DNA from: Colius striatus
Lineage: Eukaryota > Chordata > Aves > Coliiformes > Coliidae
Length of the DNA stretch: 64,000 bases
Assembly: GCF_028858725.1 (NCBI RefSeq)
Contig: NC_084768.1
Span: forward strand, 31,526,664-31,590,663
Reading direction: 5' to 3'
The notes under the pieces were generated by a model. That model saw only the letters and a list, made by a program, of their open reading frames with translations. It ran no database searches and was not told the origin of the DNA. The translations under genes and the position numbers were made by a program. Each line of letters opens with the position of its first letter. The stretch's first letter is position 1. Positions 28,600 through 40,748 of this stretch are shown here, piece by piece.

Positions 28600-29714
28600 T
28601 TAAACAGTCCCCGAGTGCCGAAACCACCAGGAAAGCAAACACGCCCGTCTGCAGCTTTCGCCTTCAGCCCCAACTCCCGCTCGCCGCGGGCTGCGTTGTG
28701 CCCACTCCAGCACCACTCCACGCGAGCCCGGCAGCGCTGGATGTCCCGCGGAAGGCTGCTGCTCGGCCTCCCCGGCGCCCCGCGGGGCTGCCCGACCAGG
28801 CAGGCGGCCCAACAGGTTGCGGCGGCGGCTGCGGGGCAGGAGGCGATCGCGGGAAGGCTGCAGCCGCGCTTCGCCGGGAGGGCGGGCGGAGGTAAAGAGA
28901 GTGAACCCACCCTCGCCTCGGCTTTGGGAGCGGGCTGGGCACCCCGGGCGCAGCGCCGGAGCTCCCTGCCCGCTCCCGCCGGGGGCCCTTTGTTCTCGCC
29001 ACCCAAGACGCCGCCGCCCGGCAGCCCCACGCTCTCCCAGGCGGCGGCTCGCCACACCGGGGGGGGTGAAGGCGCGATCGGCCGCCCCCGGCCGCCCAGC
29101 TCGCGCCCCGCTGCAGCGCCCTCCCTCCCACCGCCGCGGAACGGCCAGCGCTGGCCGCAGGGAAACGCTTCGGGCCGCCGCCGATCGTCCCGCACCTCCC
29201 CGCACGGCGGAGGCACCGCGCCCGGGACGCCCCGCGGCGCTCGGCGCTGCGCCCCGCGGGACACGGCCGCCCACCCCGCCAACCCACCGCGGGAGAACCG
29301 TCTGCCGGGGCTGCCCCGAGCGCCGCTGCCCGCCAGGAAGGTCACGCCGCGGCGGCGAGCCCCGCGCCCCCCCCGCCGCGCCCCCGGCACCGCGGCGCAG
29401 CGCCGGCAGGTGCCTGGCTGCTCCCCGCCGAGTCGGGGAGGCCCCGCCGGGCGCAGGCGGCTGCCGCCGAGTACCGCGTGGCGGCCCCGGCGGGGGAGGG
29501 GGAGAACGGGCTCCGGTACTCCAGGGCGGTCCCCGCGGGGATCCCGCGGCTGTGGCGGGGCCGAGGCGGGCGGCGGAGCCAGCGCTCGGAGGTCGCCGAT
29601 CCGCGGCGCTCAACAGGCAGCGGAGTTTGGCGGCTCCGCGGGAGACGACGCCGCGGCACCGAGAAGCTGGGCGCAAGGCTGAGGAGAGCGAGGCGCCGCA
29701 GCCGAGCCACTTAC

Positions 29715-29742
29715 CGGAGCTCCGGGGCTCCGCCGCCCGCAT
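29715..29742 (-). CDS. candidate first coding exon, minus-strand gene
   Basis: On the minus strand an ATG at 29,742-29,740, with A at -3 (GGCAGCATGC), opens nine codons (MRAAEPRSS) plus one G. It then meets the consensus donor CCG|GTAAGT, with the exon ending at 29,715. The one-base overhang is in phase with the candidate exon at 24,643-24,327, where G plus AT makes an Asp codon. The frame is also open upstream of the ATG, so a longer N-terminus is possible. An alternative leftward donor at 29,960 could belong to another first exon. I cannot name the gene; position in the CpG island and the donor are the main evidence. Confidence 0.35.
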
Positions 29743-29958
29743 GCTGCCTCCGGGCGCCGCACGAGAACCGGCTCCGCTCCCCACCGACCGCCCGGCGGCT
29801 CCGCCGCTTCAGCCTCAGCCGCGTCGTGCGGGACCGCGCTCCGCGCGCGCCGCCGCCAGCCAGCCCGCCCCCGCCGGGGCCGCGCGCCGTGCCCGCCCCC
29901 CCTTCCCCCGCCAGCCCGCCCCGCCGCCGCCGCGCCGCCACCTGCCGCCCGCGGGCTC

Positions 29959-29966
29959 ACCTGGGC
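29959..29966 (-). other. alternative leftward splice donor in CpG island
   Basis: On the minus strand GGGCCCAGCCCAGCCCAG is followed by GTGAGCCCGC, a consensus-like donor with GT at 29,960-29,959. It lies about 250 bases upstream of the donor at 29,714. It would define an alternative noncoding first exon of the leftward gene. Donor-like GTGAG motifs are common in GC-rich DNA, so support is modest. Confidence 0.3.
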
Positions 29967-30128
29967 TGGGCTGGGCCCCGGCTGCTGCGCTCGGCCCCGC
30001 GACGAGATGTCGCGCTGCTCCCGGCCGAGCCCCGCTCCTTTCCGTTCCGCCGCGGCCTGCGATGCCGTCCGCCCCCTGCCCGCCGGCTGCGGGCCGACTC
30101 GGCGGGCAGGGCCCGCCCCGGCCAGGTG

Positions 30129-30180
30129 TGGGCGGGGGCGGGCGGGGGGGGCGGCCCCGACGGGGCGGGGAAGGGCGCGG
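30129..30180 (+). promoter_or_regulatory. GC-box cluster with G-quadruplex potential
   Basis: A run of closely spaced G tracts (gggcgggggcgggcgg and further runs of 4-8 G) provides several overlapping GC boxes of the Sp1/KLF type (GGGCGG). It has more than four G tracts of three or more within 40 bases, enough for a plus-strand G-quadruplex. It lies between the leftward and rightward donors, where a divergent core promoter would be expected. Confidence 0.5.
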
Positions 30181-30464
30181 CCGCGGCCCGGGGCGGGCGC
30201 TGTCGCGGCGCCGCTGGAAGGACCCGCCTGGCAGCCGGGGGGCCCCGCGCCGCCCCGGGCCCGCGGGAGGAGACCGGGACTCCGCTGTGCCTCGGAGGGG
30301 GCCCCCGCGCCCGGTCCCGCCGCTCTTAGCCCCGGTCCGCTGTGTCGGTCAGAGGTGGCCCGGGGGCCGCCGGCTGGAGGTAGAGCCGGTAGGTGCCTGG
30401 GGCGCCCGTCGGGAGGCAGCGCGGAGCCCTCCCCACCCAGCTGCGGGGTCTCTCGGCCGTGGCC

Positions 30465-30478
30465 GCGGCGGGTGAGCG
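30465..30478 (+). other. candidate rightward splice donor (5'-UTR exon end)
   Basis: GCGGCGG followed by GTGAGCGCC at the right edge of the CpG island gives a consensus-like donor with GT at 30,472-30,473. It could close a noncoding first exon spliced to the candidate coding exon at 40,749, about 10 kb away. Nothing else in the window ties it to that exon. Confidence 0.3.
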
Positions 30479-30490
30479 CCACGCCGAGAC

Positions 30491-33282
30491 CTGTTGCGGT
30501 TTCTGATGGGTTTGCCGGTGGGGAGTGCTTTCAGGCCACGCAGGCAGCGAGCACGCTGCTGCTTCAGCTTCTTAGTTACTCCCGTCCTTTCTTCCCCGTC
30601 CAGGGCTCCGAACTAAGAGCAACTGAGGAGTATTTTCCGCAGCTTTTTTTTTGAGACGACGGAAGGGTTAATTTAGCCAACTCAACCGATTGTGTTTGGT
30701 GCTCTTTGGCTCCTTGCCCAACCCTTCCCAGGAGCTGGGGTTGCGTCAGCGCGGGCAGCACGACGGCGGTGCTCGGCGGTCTCGCCCCGCTGCTGCTCTC
30801 TGTGCGCTTCGCCGGGGTCACTCTGGCGTTTCTCACGCCGTGTTAGGGGTTTTCCCCCTCTGTAGTCTCCAGAATTTTCCCTTGTGCGTGATAACTCTTC
30901 TCTTCTTTTGAGGGCTTTTGTCCTCTCATCTGCGTTCAGCCAGGGAGGTGGTGCGAGCCAAATTGCAGAGGTTGTTCCTCTGCCCCGGCGTGGTTGCCTC
31001 AAGCACTGGGCTTCACATTCCTCAGTTCGATGCCCAATCCCTCGGGTTCTTCATGTGTCACTCGCCTATGCCTTAAACTGAGTACCCGAAGCCAGTCTTA
31101 CACCCCTGCCACAGTACAGGAAGCTCTGGCACTGAAAGCCTTTGGTTCTGGGGATATTTTCATTTGTACTCAGTATCTAAATGTTGCTGCAAAACAGCCC
31201 TTCTGTGCGCTACACAGTGAGGCCACAGAGCTTAGAGTAAGTGGTGCTGGCTGAGTGCCACACAGCACTGCCAAAGTGCCCACGGGCTCCGCTCTCCATG
31301 CTGAAATTTGGATCTGCTTCAGGATGCTCCAGAGTGTGAGACCACGGGGAAGCCAGGAGATCCCTACTCAAGAGCAGGGGTTCACACGCCCCCCCAGAGC
31401 TGTTCCCCCAGCTTGCACAGCAGCCGTGTTGTCAAGTTTAAGGTGGTGGTGTGTCAGTCACCTCCTGTTCATGCTACGTGGAAGCAACAGGTTTTTGAAG
31501 GCTGCTTGAAAAATGAGAGTCTCACCTTACTGCTCTTTTGCTAATCTCGTGGGGTGGTTGACATTGAAACGCTGGGATATCTACAGGATAGAGTTTATGA
31601 TACTTTAAGACAGCTAAAGGTGCAGATTTCTAAACACCTTCACAAATGTGGATTCATGTGACTGACACAGAGCTGCCTCATAAACTTTTGATGCCCTGGA
31701 GCTTCTAGCCAAGACTTGCAGGTAAATGATTGTCCCATGGGCGTGAGCCATTAATCATCTGAATCACGAAACAAAGAGTTTTCACATACAGCTACCACCC
31801 AAAAATCTGTATCAGTACTCCATGCCTTCGTGACGTAAAAGCTTGGAAGGCTCTGAATAGTGTGAGCCCAACAGGCACTAGTGCTTTGTGCTCCACTGAA
31901 TATGGGGTGGCTGGTTTGTCACCCCTTTACCTGTCTGAGGACTTTGCAGTCATGGGGCACTGTTCCTCAAAGCAAAAGGCATCTCCTGGAGTGGTTTGCT
32001 TCGTACAGGATACGCTGTCATGTTGTCACCAGAGCTGTATTCTGGAAGGAGGTGTTGAAGAGGCCCAAAGCCCTCAGACTGATCCCCCAGTTTATGTGTG
32101 GCACCCCATTGTGTCGTCTTGGTAGCTCTCACAGGTCCAGCATGCCCAGCTGTTTCTGTGGTAAGCTTTTTGGAAGGCAAAGTCCAGGTGTATATTTGCA
32201 GTGCCTGATTTGGACATCACTGCTCCTGGTAGCTCTTCCTTCCCTTTGATCCAGCTCTTCAGAGCAAACGAACACACCCATAGCCTTGTCATACATGCCA
32301 TTTGATAGCCAGCTAGCGTATGTGTAGATACCGTGGGATGGGTTTTGCTTGCCTTTAACATAATGAATCGGTATCAAATCAAAAGACCGGGATTCTGAAT
32401 TTAAGACTTGTCAGAACGACTTCCCTTCTCATTTCAGGTGTTGCTAAACTTGCTGAGTGCTCTGGATTGGACCTGTAAGATGAGTTGGGGTTGGTTTGTT
32501 TTTTTGAGGGAGTGTTCTTGCTGATGACTTTTTCTCACCTGATTTTATAGTAATTGTCAACAGTATTGTCAGGTCCCCTGGTCTGATTCACAAGTGCTTC
32601 GTGCAATGCTCAACTTGGTGCTCATGTAAGATAATACATCTCCATCTGTAGATCTGCTTGTCAGCACAGCTTGAGGACCATATGGCCATGACTCTGACTG
32701 CCCACCTTATTCTCAGTATTACCCCCAAGACTCTTTCATTTCCTCTGTAAAACACGATTATTAGAATACTCTGTTGTGCTCCAAATAATAACTAAAAAAA
32801 ACCCCAATATATGTTGCCCATTTCTGTTCTTCTCCAGAAGAAGGATCTGCAGCCTTGGAGAGATAGCCCTGCTGCTTCCACGTTCACATGAGGTTGCCTG
32901 GGCTGGGGAATCTTTAAGCTGAAGGTAACAACTTGCCTTTGTTTTGCGTGACTACAGCTTGTACTTGATTGAAGAAATAAAAGTTGGTGCTGTAACAGAA
33001 GTGCAGTCATGATGCTAAAGTGGTATTTGCTTCTATTTCCCGGCCAGGGTCTGTAAGTTTTCTGTCCCTCAGATTCCTTTCTGAAAAGCAAGTGCAAGCA
33101 TCTTTCCCTTTCTGCAGCATTCGTCTCAGCTGCCTGACCAGATCTGGTCAGGATACATGCTGTCTCTTTCTGTGGCTTTGGAAAGTGCTCAGCACAGTGA
33201 AGCTTACGTCTTGATTGATGCCTTACAAGTCCCACAAAGTACATAAACATGAGTAATAATTCTCATAGTTCATTTACCTCCT
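30491..33282. other. sequence right of CpG island, no recognised gene
   Basis: Moderate-GC sequence, probably first intron of the rightward transcript if the model is right. A donor-like GTAAGC at 32,161 and several frames of 70-120 codons have no partner signals. A TGCGTCAGC site (AP-1/Maf-like) near 30,744 lies just outside the island. Confidence 0.4.
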
Positions 33283-33379
33283 TCATAGAATCATGGAATC
33301 ATTTCAGCTGGAAAATACCTTTAAGATCATTGGGTCCAACCACTAACCTCACACTGCCAAGCCCACCACTAAACCATGT
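33283..33379 (-). repeat. CR1 3'-end fragment, minus strand
   Basis: The plus strand reads tcatagaatcatggaatcat, then a divergent ggaaaatacctttaagatcat and gggtccaaccactaacctcacactgcc. That is the reverse complement of an older CR1 3' end (ATGATTCTATGA end). Only the last 97 bases survive. It is noncoding and of a different subfamily from the four closely similar copies in this window. Confidence 0.82.
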
Positions 33380-36300
33380 CCTTTCTCCTCATACCAACTG
33401 AGAAAGGGGAGTTAATTGTGGGGGTAAAAAAGAATAAAATGGATAGAGAAAGGCTCTCAGAATGCTAGTCACTGAGACTGAAATGGAAATGTCCTCCTGA
33501 TTCTGCCAAGGGCCAAAATTTGGAGTACTAAGTGGCAGTTGGTTCGTGGAAGACTCTTCCCAAAACACAACCACTTGTTCATAAGGGCAGACTTAACAGA
33601 TGAGTAATTATCCTTTGCAGTATGGTCTCCATGTGTTAAAGTCTCAGAACTGTCGTCTCACTGTCCTTTTCTAACCCTAAAAGAATGGTAATGGAAAGAC
33701 TAAAATGCATTGTGCACATGTAAATTAAAGCAAATAATATACTAAATACAGGGAGCCTGTTGCTGGAGTGGTCTCTGCTCTCCTCTGTGTTTCCTGCTGG
33801 AGCTTTCTTCTGCCTTTCTTTCCATTCCTGTCAGGTCCCTGAGAAACTGTGTTTTTCTGGCTTTCATTGCAATGACATCTGTGTTCAGCTAGTGGGAGAG
33901 TTGCTCTGGTGGTCTTCAGCTCCGATCCTTTATGGTTTGGCAGACCACAGGCTTCCAGGCTGCAAAACACAGGCTGTCGAAGAAATGGAGAGGAGCACTA
34001 ATCACACTAGTATTTGAGCACTTTCTAAGCTAGTACATTTATCCTCACAGGATTTCTGTGAGGTAGGAAATTACCACTGTCCCCCTTTGAGAGATGAAAA
34101 CCAGATGCACGCAGAACTTAATTGACTTAGCTAATGTCGCACCGGAGACGGTGGCAGAGCAGTGAAATGAGATCAGCCACTGGCCTCAGTGCCATGTGCC
34201 AGAGGACAGGTCGGCTCAAATGGTTTTGAAAGCCTGGTCAGTGCCCACAGGCTTTTATAGCCCCGTGCAAATGCCAAGCATGAGCTTTCAGAGCAGGGCA
34301 AACCAGAGCGGAAAATTCAGAGCCCAAGCTTTCAGATCATGGCAATATAAGAAGGAAGGGATGGATTTGCACTCGGATTCAAGTGAGGCAGCAGCAGCAA
34401 GGCTAGCTTTGCAGAGTGACTGGGCTTTTGGATTTGATCTGAGCAGGAAGCGTTTTATTTTTCCTTGACAACTGTTGAGAAATGATTCCTGATACTGGGT
34501 CAAAGCTTTCGGCTGATTTCAGCCTTGTCAGGAAATGCATCTGGGGACTGAGAGCTGCCCTCCTCACTTTCACACCAGTGAAAGCAGGAGCTCCTGGAAA
34601 CAAAACTTCAAACCCATCTTTTCTTTTGTTTTTCCATATTAATTTTTAGTCCTGCTTACTTTTATATTCAGTTTTCAGAACACGTTGGAAGCATTTTAAA
34701 AGAAGCCACTAATCAGTTAAGATAATACTGGACACTATGTTCAGAGACCTTAAAAACACTTGTGTTTTGAAACTTCGGGTTGGGTTGTGCGAGACAAAGA
34801 ATGCTGCTACCGCTGCTCATGTGTACAGGAGTGGGTTTTGACTAAATGCTTGTCCTTATAAGTATTGAGACAGGAAAGGGAGTGGCATTGCCTTATCCTT
34901 GCAGCAAATGCATAGCCCTGGTTAGTGAGGTTAAACTTTTGTGCTGACTAAACTTTTCCACACCCTCTTTCTGCAATAAAAATCCACCTCAAATTTTCAG
35001 CTCGCAACCAAACGGCAGATGAAGTAATGGCAACTGTTTCACATTCAACAAGGAAAGTATCCCAAAATACTCTTCCCTAGCACCGAAATAGGACTCTGCT
35101 GGCTGCTCCTCCCTTGGAGAACTCGACCTCTTGACAGCTTTTAATATGTTGTAGGATTGCTAAGCTAGTACTTTTCTTTGATGGTATCATCGACGTCAGG
35201 TCTGATTACAGGATGGATTCTGCCCTCGGTCTGTGCACAGCAGCACTGTGTGACAACAACCACCCGAGATAAAAAGGTAATTCAGAGAGCAGAGACAGCA
35301 AGCACAACTGGGAGAAGGATCACCCTGACCATGGCTCTGCTGCAACAGATGGCAGGCAAACTGGACAAATGGATTGACATTTATATTCCCAAAGGAGCTG
35401 ACACAATCGCTGTTAACCAAATTTTCTGGTTTACGTGGAAGATATGGAGATAGAATTTTCAAGATGAATATGGAGAGCCCCATATTCTTACCTCAGCGTT
35501 TGAGAGCTGTAGCTCTGAAAAGGTGATGGGAATAAAATAGTGCTCCACATTGGATAATCTCAGCCTTTTATGCGTGAATGGCAAGAGTGGCCTTGGAAGG
35601 GTCTCAGGAGCCCTCAGGCACAGCATGGTTACTATAGCTCCGCTCCGCAGCTGAGGTCTGCAAAGAAATTAAGCAGAAGCATTTGAGCACTCCAGTCTTC
35701 TACAGTAAGGGCACAGAGGAGGGGTTTGGGGGCTGTCCAGCTATGTATGTGAGAGCAGGGATCTCCTTGTTGAAGTATTACAGGCACCAGTGCTGGCCTG
35801 GAGTGCAACAGGCAACTGTGAACTTGGCAGAAGTAGAATTTGGCGGCTGAATTGTATTTATTCCTCTTGCAGCCAACAATGTATTTTCTCAGTGTGAAGC
35901 TCAGCATCCAAGCTCTGCACAGAGAGCAGGTTTCAGTGGTGGGTCATGTGAACAGCATGGGAATGCCACGGTGCTGGGGAAGGCTGTCGTGGTGTAAAGT
36001 GTGACTGTGGCGTGATGAACTCTTGCAGTGGTGGCTACCAATGAAGGAGCTGTGATCCTCCTCTGGCCTGTAGGACTAATCCTCGTCTCACTCACAGGGC
36101 AGGATTCACACCCAGGAAGAGGCCAGAACGAAGGATATATGATCATTAATCTCAGAAGCCTGAACAGGACTTTAATGCTTCCCAGAGTTTTGTCACCCTT
36201 GTTGTGGGACGTGCATAGATTGTAGAAGTAAATGGGGAAAAAATCCCCTAATGATTTTTTTTCCCTTTAATACATTCTTTCTATCACCACCACCACCTTT

Positions 36301-38838
36301 CCACCCCAAAAAAAAAGAACCTAGCAGGGACTAGCTGTCTTGACAGGTCATTTAAAACTGGTTTTGCAAAAATAGACTTGTATTTTATAGCTTAATATTT
36401 TAGAGGCTGGTGACTGGTTAAACTTCTTTCAGCACCAGCACCTCTTGCTTTGGGCTCATGCCTTCGAATAAGTCACTGGTTGTCATGATTTACTGTGTGT
36501 ACTATGGGACAAGTGCAAGATTTTGACAAGAAAAGATATTTGGGTGTTATTTGAGGAGACATGGGGAAAGTCACTTAACTCAGTGTTTATATAGAATAGC
36601 TTTCTTGTCTCAGAGGTCACCTCTGTCGGAATAACAGGTGCAGGCTTCAGACATCAGCTGCAGGGCTGTTTAGTGCATCAGAGAGGTTGTAGCTTTTCCT
36701 ATTAAAGATGGTAAGAATTTCAGGGAATAAATTTTGTTTAAATTTAACTAACCTTTCCATCATGATTCTATCAGAAAGGTGCAGCCTGACAGTGTAACAG
36801 TTGCTTCTGTGGTGATAATACTAGTGTCTGTTCCAAGCGCTGTGCCCAGTACCGTGCTCAGAGCAATGGATGTGGAAACCTGTTCCTGAAAAATGTGTCC
36901 CAGCTTTGAAGACAGCTGTCTGCAAGTTGAAGTTAGAGCAATAGAGTGAGGGACAAGCCATAAAACATGGTAGAGACTTTGTTAAAAGTTGTGATTGAAG
37001 GGTTTCTGCAGTACTATGATAGAGCTGGCTCCAATAGTCACCCTGCAAATATCAGAATGGTGTTTGGGTTTGTTTTTAAAAGCACCTTGAGATGGCATTT
37101 TTCCAAAACTGAAGGGTTAGGCATGTTCAGCAAATGAAATGGGCTGGCTGGGCATTCCTGAGTGTCTCTCACCTGAACCACAGCCCCTCTGGAAAGCTGC
37201 CAAGTCTTCCTCCTCAGCCTGCCTTTAAACCAAGCCTTGCCTGCCTTTTCCCTTCTGCTGACCCTTGTTCCAGCAGATCTCTCAGCTTGTCTGTGTCTCT
37301 TCTCTCCCCACCCTGTATCCCTCCTGCTCACAGATGCACACAAACACACACAGCCTCCAAAGCACCCTCCTGCTGAGCACTTGCAGGGCTGCCTTGCTGC
37401 GCTGGGGACTGGACATGCTCTCCCCATCTCCACTCTCTCCTTGCTCAGGCAGCCTCCAAGTCAAATTTCAGAGGTACTTAATTCACCCACACTTTTACTT
37501 CTGTACCCCATCATTTTCCCTCCTGCAAGTCTTTTTAACAGCTTTAGCACGTCATTTGCCAGATTTTCTTTGTGTAGGTTCTCGGCCTGAGCTCATGGCT
37601 GTAGTATCTGAGCACCTCCCAGTCATGCGTGAAGTGATGTGACTCGTGTCAGGCTTGGGTGATTTGTTCTCTCTCCCCATTCTCTCCCAAGAAGGAGGGC
37701 TGTGCCTGCTGTGCTGGAGTCTTTTGTTTTGTTTGGGTAAAGTTTCAGTTTGTGAGATTTTCCTGTGACTGAGAGGCTGGGAGTGTCACCCACAATCTTC
37801 ATTCTTTCCTCTGTTTGATATGGTCTGCTGATATGTTGAAGATTTTCACAATTTTAATGTTATCTCTGTGCACATTCCTCTGATACCAAGAATATTTGGC
37901 ATTGTCATATTTAATGACTAAAATCATCCAGCAGTATTCTGTCTTTTGGCTCTGTGTGAAAGTCAGCTTTTAACTCTTAGAGGTTCAGCTGGGAATGTGC
38001 TGAGAACAGAGCAGTCTACACACGTCCCAGCAGTTTTTACACCTTCCTCTGCATCAACCACTGCTGGTCGTGGCAGGACATGGGGCTACACGGATGGCTG
38101 GGCTGCCCTGACCTGTTCTGTGTTCCTGTTTCCACAAAATCTTGATGATGTTCAAAGCACTCCCTCAAAATTCACAAATCCAGGAAAATAATAGTCCTTT
38201 TTTTCCCTCTACTTGTCATTCCATGGGATAGTAACAAGAAGCTGGCTTCTTGAAGGTGGGTTTTTTTCCCTCTCATTTATACTTTGTGTTTTTAATTAGA
38301 GTAAGAACACTTTAGAAAACACATTGAAAGAAAATAGTGTGATCATCAGATTCATACCTGGCTTAAATGATGGACTCAGTTCCTGCTCTCCCTATCCTCC
38401 AGCTGGTTCTGAGGGAAAAGAGAAGGAACAACTGAATTCAGGAGGAGAAGTGTAATAAACCAGGTGATCTTTAAAAAGGCAAGTAAAGGCAACTAAATTC
38501 ACAAACAATTTGTGTTGGTGATCAAGAAATAAAGCCACCACTCAGAATCTCACTCTAAGATACAAAATCATCTGTAAATTTGTACAAATAAGTTCCCTTG
38601 AGCGTTCCTGTGGAGTGCCACAGTATCGTATAGTGTCTTAGGAACTGACTTAGAGCAATCTAAACTGATCAAAATGAAACTACAAGGAAGGGGAGACAAG
38701 CCAGCTTCAGTTGCTCTGGTCAGGTGTAGATTCACCACATGCAATCATGAGGAAGATCAGACTTTCTCTTCTGTATCTTCCTCCCATCCACTGCTGCCTT
38801 CCCCAGCATCTGGGGCAGATGAGTGTTGCCATTGAGAA
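33380..38838. other. probable intronic sequence
   Basis: No recognised repeat or domain. A 40-codon frame at 35,331-35,453 begins with an ATG in an optimal context (gaccATGg); see findings. Pyrimidine-rich tracts at about 37,200-37,700 produce open frames but no acceptor/donor pair I trust. Confidence 0.4.
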
Positions 38839-39845
38839 TCATAGAATCACAGAATGGTAGGGTTGGAAGGGACCTTTAGAGATCATCCAGTCCAACCCCC
38901 TGCAGAAGCAGGGTCACCTAGATCAGGTCACATAGGAACATGTCCAGGCGGGTCTTGAAGCCCTCCAAGGAAGGAGACTGCACAACCCCTCTGGGCAGCC
39001 TGTGCCAGGGCTCCCTCACCTCAACAGGGAAATAGTTGTTTCTTATATTTAAGTGGAACTTTTTGTGTTCCAGCTTCATCCCATCACCCCTTGTCCTGTT
39101 GCTAGCTACTATAGAAAAAAGGGATGCCCCAACCTCCTGACACCCACCCTTTAGATATTTGTCAATGTTAATAAGATCTCCCCTCAGTCTCCTCTTCTCC
39201 AGACTAAACAGCCCCAGTTCCCGCAGCCTTTCCTCATATGAAAGATGTTCTATACCCTTGATCATCCTGGTGTCCCTGCACTGGACTCTCTACAGCAGTT
39301 CCCTGTCCCTCTTGAGCTGGGGAGCCCAGAACTGGACACAGGACTCCAGATGAGGCCTCACCAGGGCAGAGGAGAGGGGGAGAAGAACCTCCCTTGACCT
39401 GCTGCCCACACTCTTCTTGATGCACCCCAGGCTGCCATTGGCTTCTTGGCCACGAGGGCACATTGCTGGCTCATGGTTAGCTTAATCAGCACTCCCAGGT
39501 CTCTCTCTGCAGAGCTGCTCTTCAGCAGTTGGACCCCCAGCCTGTCCTGGTGCCTGGGGTTGTTCCTCCCCAGCTGCAGGACTCTGCCCTTGTCCTTGTT
39601 GAATCTCAGCAGGTTCCTCTGTGCCCAACTCTGCAGCCGGTCGAGATCCCGCTGAATGGCAGCTCAGCCTCTGGGGAATCAGCCAGTGCTCCCAGTTTGG
39701 TGCCAGCAGGGAACTTGCAGAGGGTCACTCTGTGCCCTCTTCCAGGTCGTTCATGAAGATGTTGAACAAGACTGGCCCCAGAATCGATCCCTGTGGAACT
39801 CCACTGGCCACAGGCCTCCAACTTGACTCTGTGCCATTGATCATT
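38839..39845 (-). mobile_element. CR1 LINE, about 1 kb, minus strand
   Basis: A CR1 copy closely similar to those at 4,997-6,012 and 44,409-45,016. On the minus strand it begins in the reverse-transcriptase domain near VLFNIF (about 39,770). It runs through CVLGSPAQEGQGT and [18 protein letters not shown] and ends at 38,839 with the rc of attctgtgattctatga. The C-terminal block (39,265-38,918) is still open, ending DMFLCDLI before the stop. The catalytic FADD position reads F-P-A-G. The element is 5'-truncated. It is inverted relative to the copy at 44,409, with the first candidate exon of the plus-strand gene between them. Confidence 0.92.
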
Positions 39846-40748
39846 GAGACAAGACTTCCCTCATTCTCCTGATGAGAGGAATTTCCATGCACAGCTGGGC
39901 ACGCTCCCTACTTTAGGACCCGACCTTCACATACAAATGAATCCAGAAAAAATGGTGCTGCCATCAAAAGAAGTGTCCCTGTCATCTTATTCCTACCTGA
40001 GACCACATTTTCCGTAGCATTAACAGAAGCAGCTGCAGCGTGAATCGAATCAGGGGACAGTTCTCAATTAAAACTAATCTGGGGGAAAAAAAAGGGGGCC
40101 AAGTTTTAGTCTCAGTGCGTTTTCCTTTGCAGCCTTGTGCATGCTGGCCCTGGAACAAGGTAAAGGCATGCAAGGGCTGGGCTGAAGAATCGTGGTGGTG
40201 CAAAGGCAGGGCTGCTTTCCACAGCACAGCTCCTTTGTGCTTTTGCTGTTGGACAACTGGCACTTCTTTCTGCAGCAATGCTAGTGTGTGTTGGCCTAAA
40301 TTATATGTAAAATTACAGCCTAATGTAAAGGGTATTTCTTTTATGCTGCCTTTGAATTGAAAAGGTTTCCCTATGCTAACACATATTTCAGTACTCGCAG
40401 CCATAGGACCGAAAGCGTTGCATGTTTTGGTTGCTACGTTCTGCACTGGCTGTGTAAAGCAGCTGTAAATTTAGGTGGCTGCTTTGCATTACCGTTGTGG
40501 CACAGCACAGCCAGCACTGGAGTGAATCGGAGACATGCTTCATCTTTTTATACATTGCATCAGAGAGACAAAAGGAAAGAAAACCTCTGCCAGAGAGCAA
40601 TTCGTCTCCACCCTCCGGTTCTCCCATCTCTGAGCAGGGAGACAGCCCCTCACAGTAGCAACAGTTGCAATCCCCCCATCCCAACCCTGGCAACAAACAC
40701 CCTCTTCTCCTCCTGCTTCCTATCCAAATCTCTATCCCAATTCCCCAG
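39846..40748. other. probable intron upstream of exon 1
   Basis: No recognised repeat. Frames on both strands are open for 130-180 codons but lack known motifs. The last 100 bases are strongly pyrimidine-rich and lead into the acceptor at 40,747-40,748. Confidence 0.4.

Larger units (their letters stand above)
28600..30490. promoter_or_regulatory. CpG island, probable divergent promoter
   Basis: About 1.9 kb of very GC-rich, CpG-dense sequence, with clusters of ccgccg, gcgcg and gggcgg. It stands abruptly against AT-rich DNA on the left and moderate GC on the right. Such islands normally mark vertebrate promoters. Splice donors point both ways: leftward (minus) at 29,714 (CCG then GTAAGT) and at 29,960 (CCCAG then GTGAGC), and rightward (plus) at 30,472 (GCGG then GTGAGC). 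This fits a bidirectional promoter feeding a minus-strand gene and the plus-strand gene to the right. The very long open frames inside it (up to 552 codons, both strands) are explained by the scarcity of AT-containing stop codons and are not annotated as genes. Confidence 0.85.

Noticed and set aside
28554-30654. Very long open frames (up to 552 codons) on both strands in the CpG island
   Set aside because: Stop codons are rare in such GC-rich sequence. The frames overlap in nearly all phases and show only Pro/Arg/Gly/Ala-rich composition with no domain.
39446-39872. Plus-strand frames over the 39 kb CR1
   Set aside because: Same antisense shadows as in the 5 kb copy, nearly identical in sequence.
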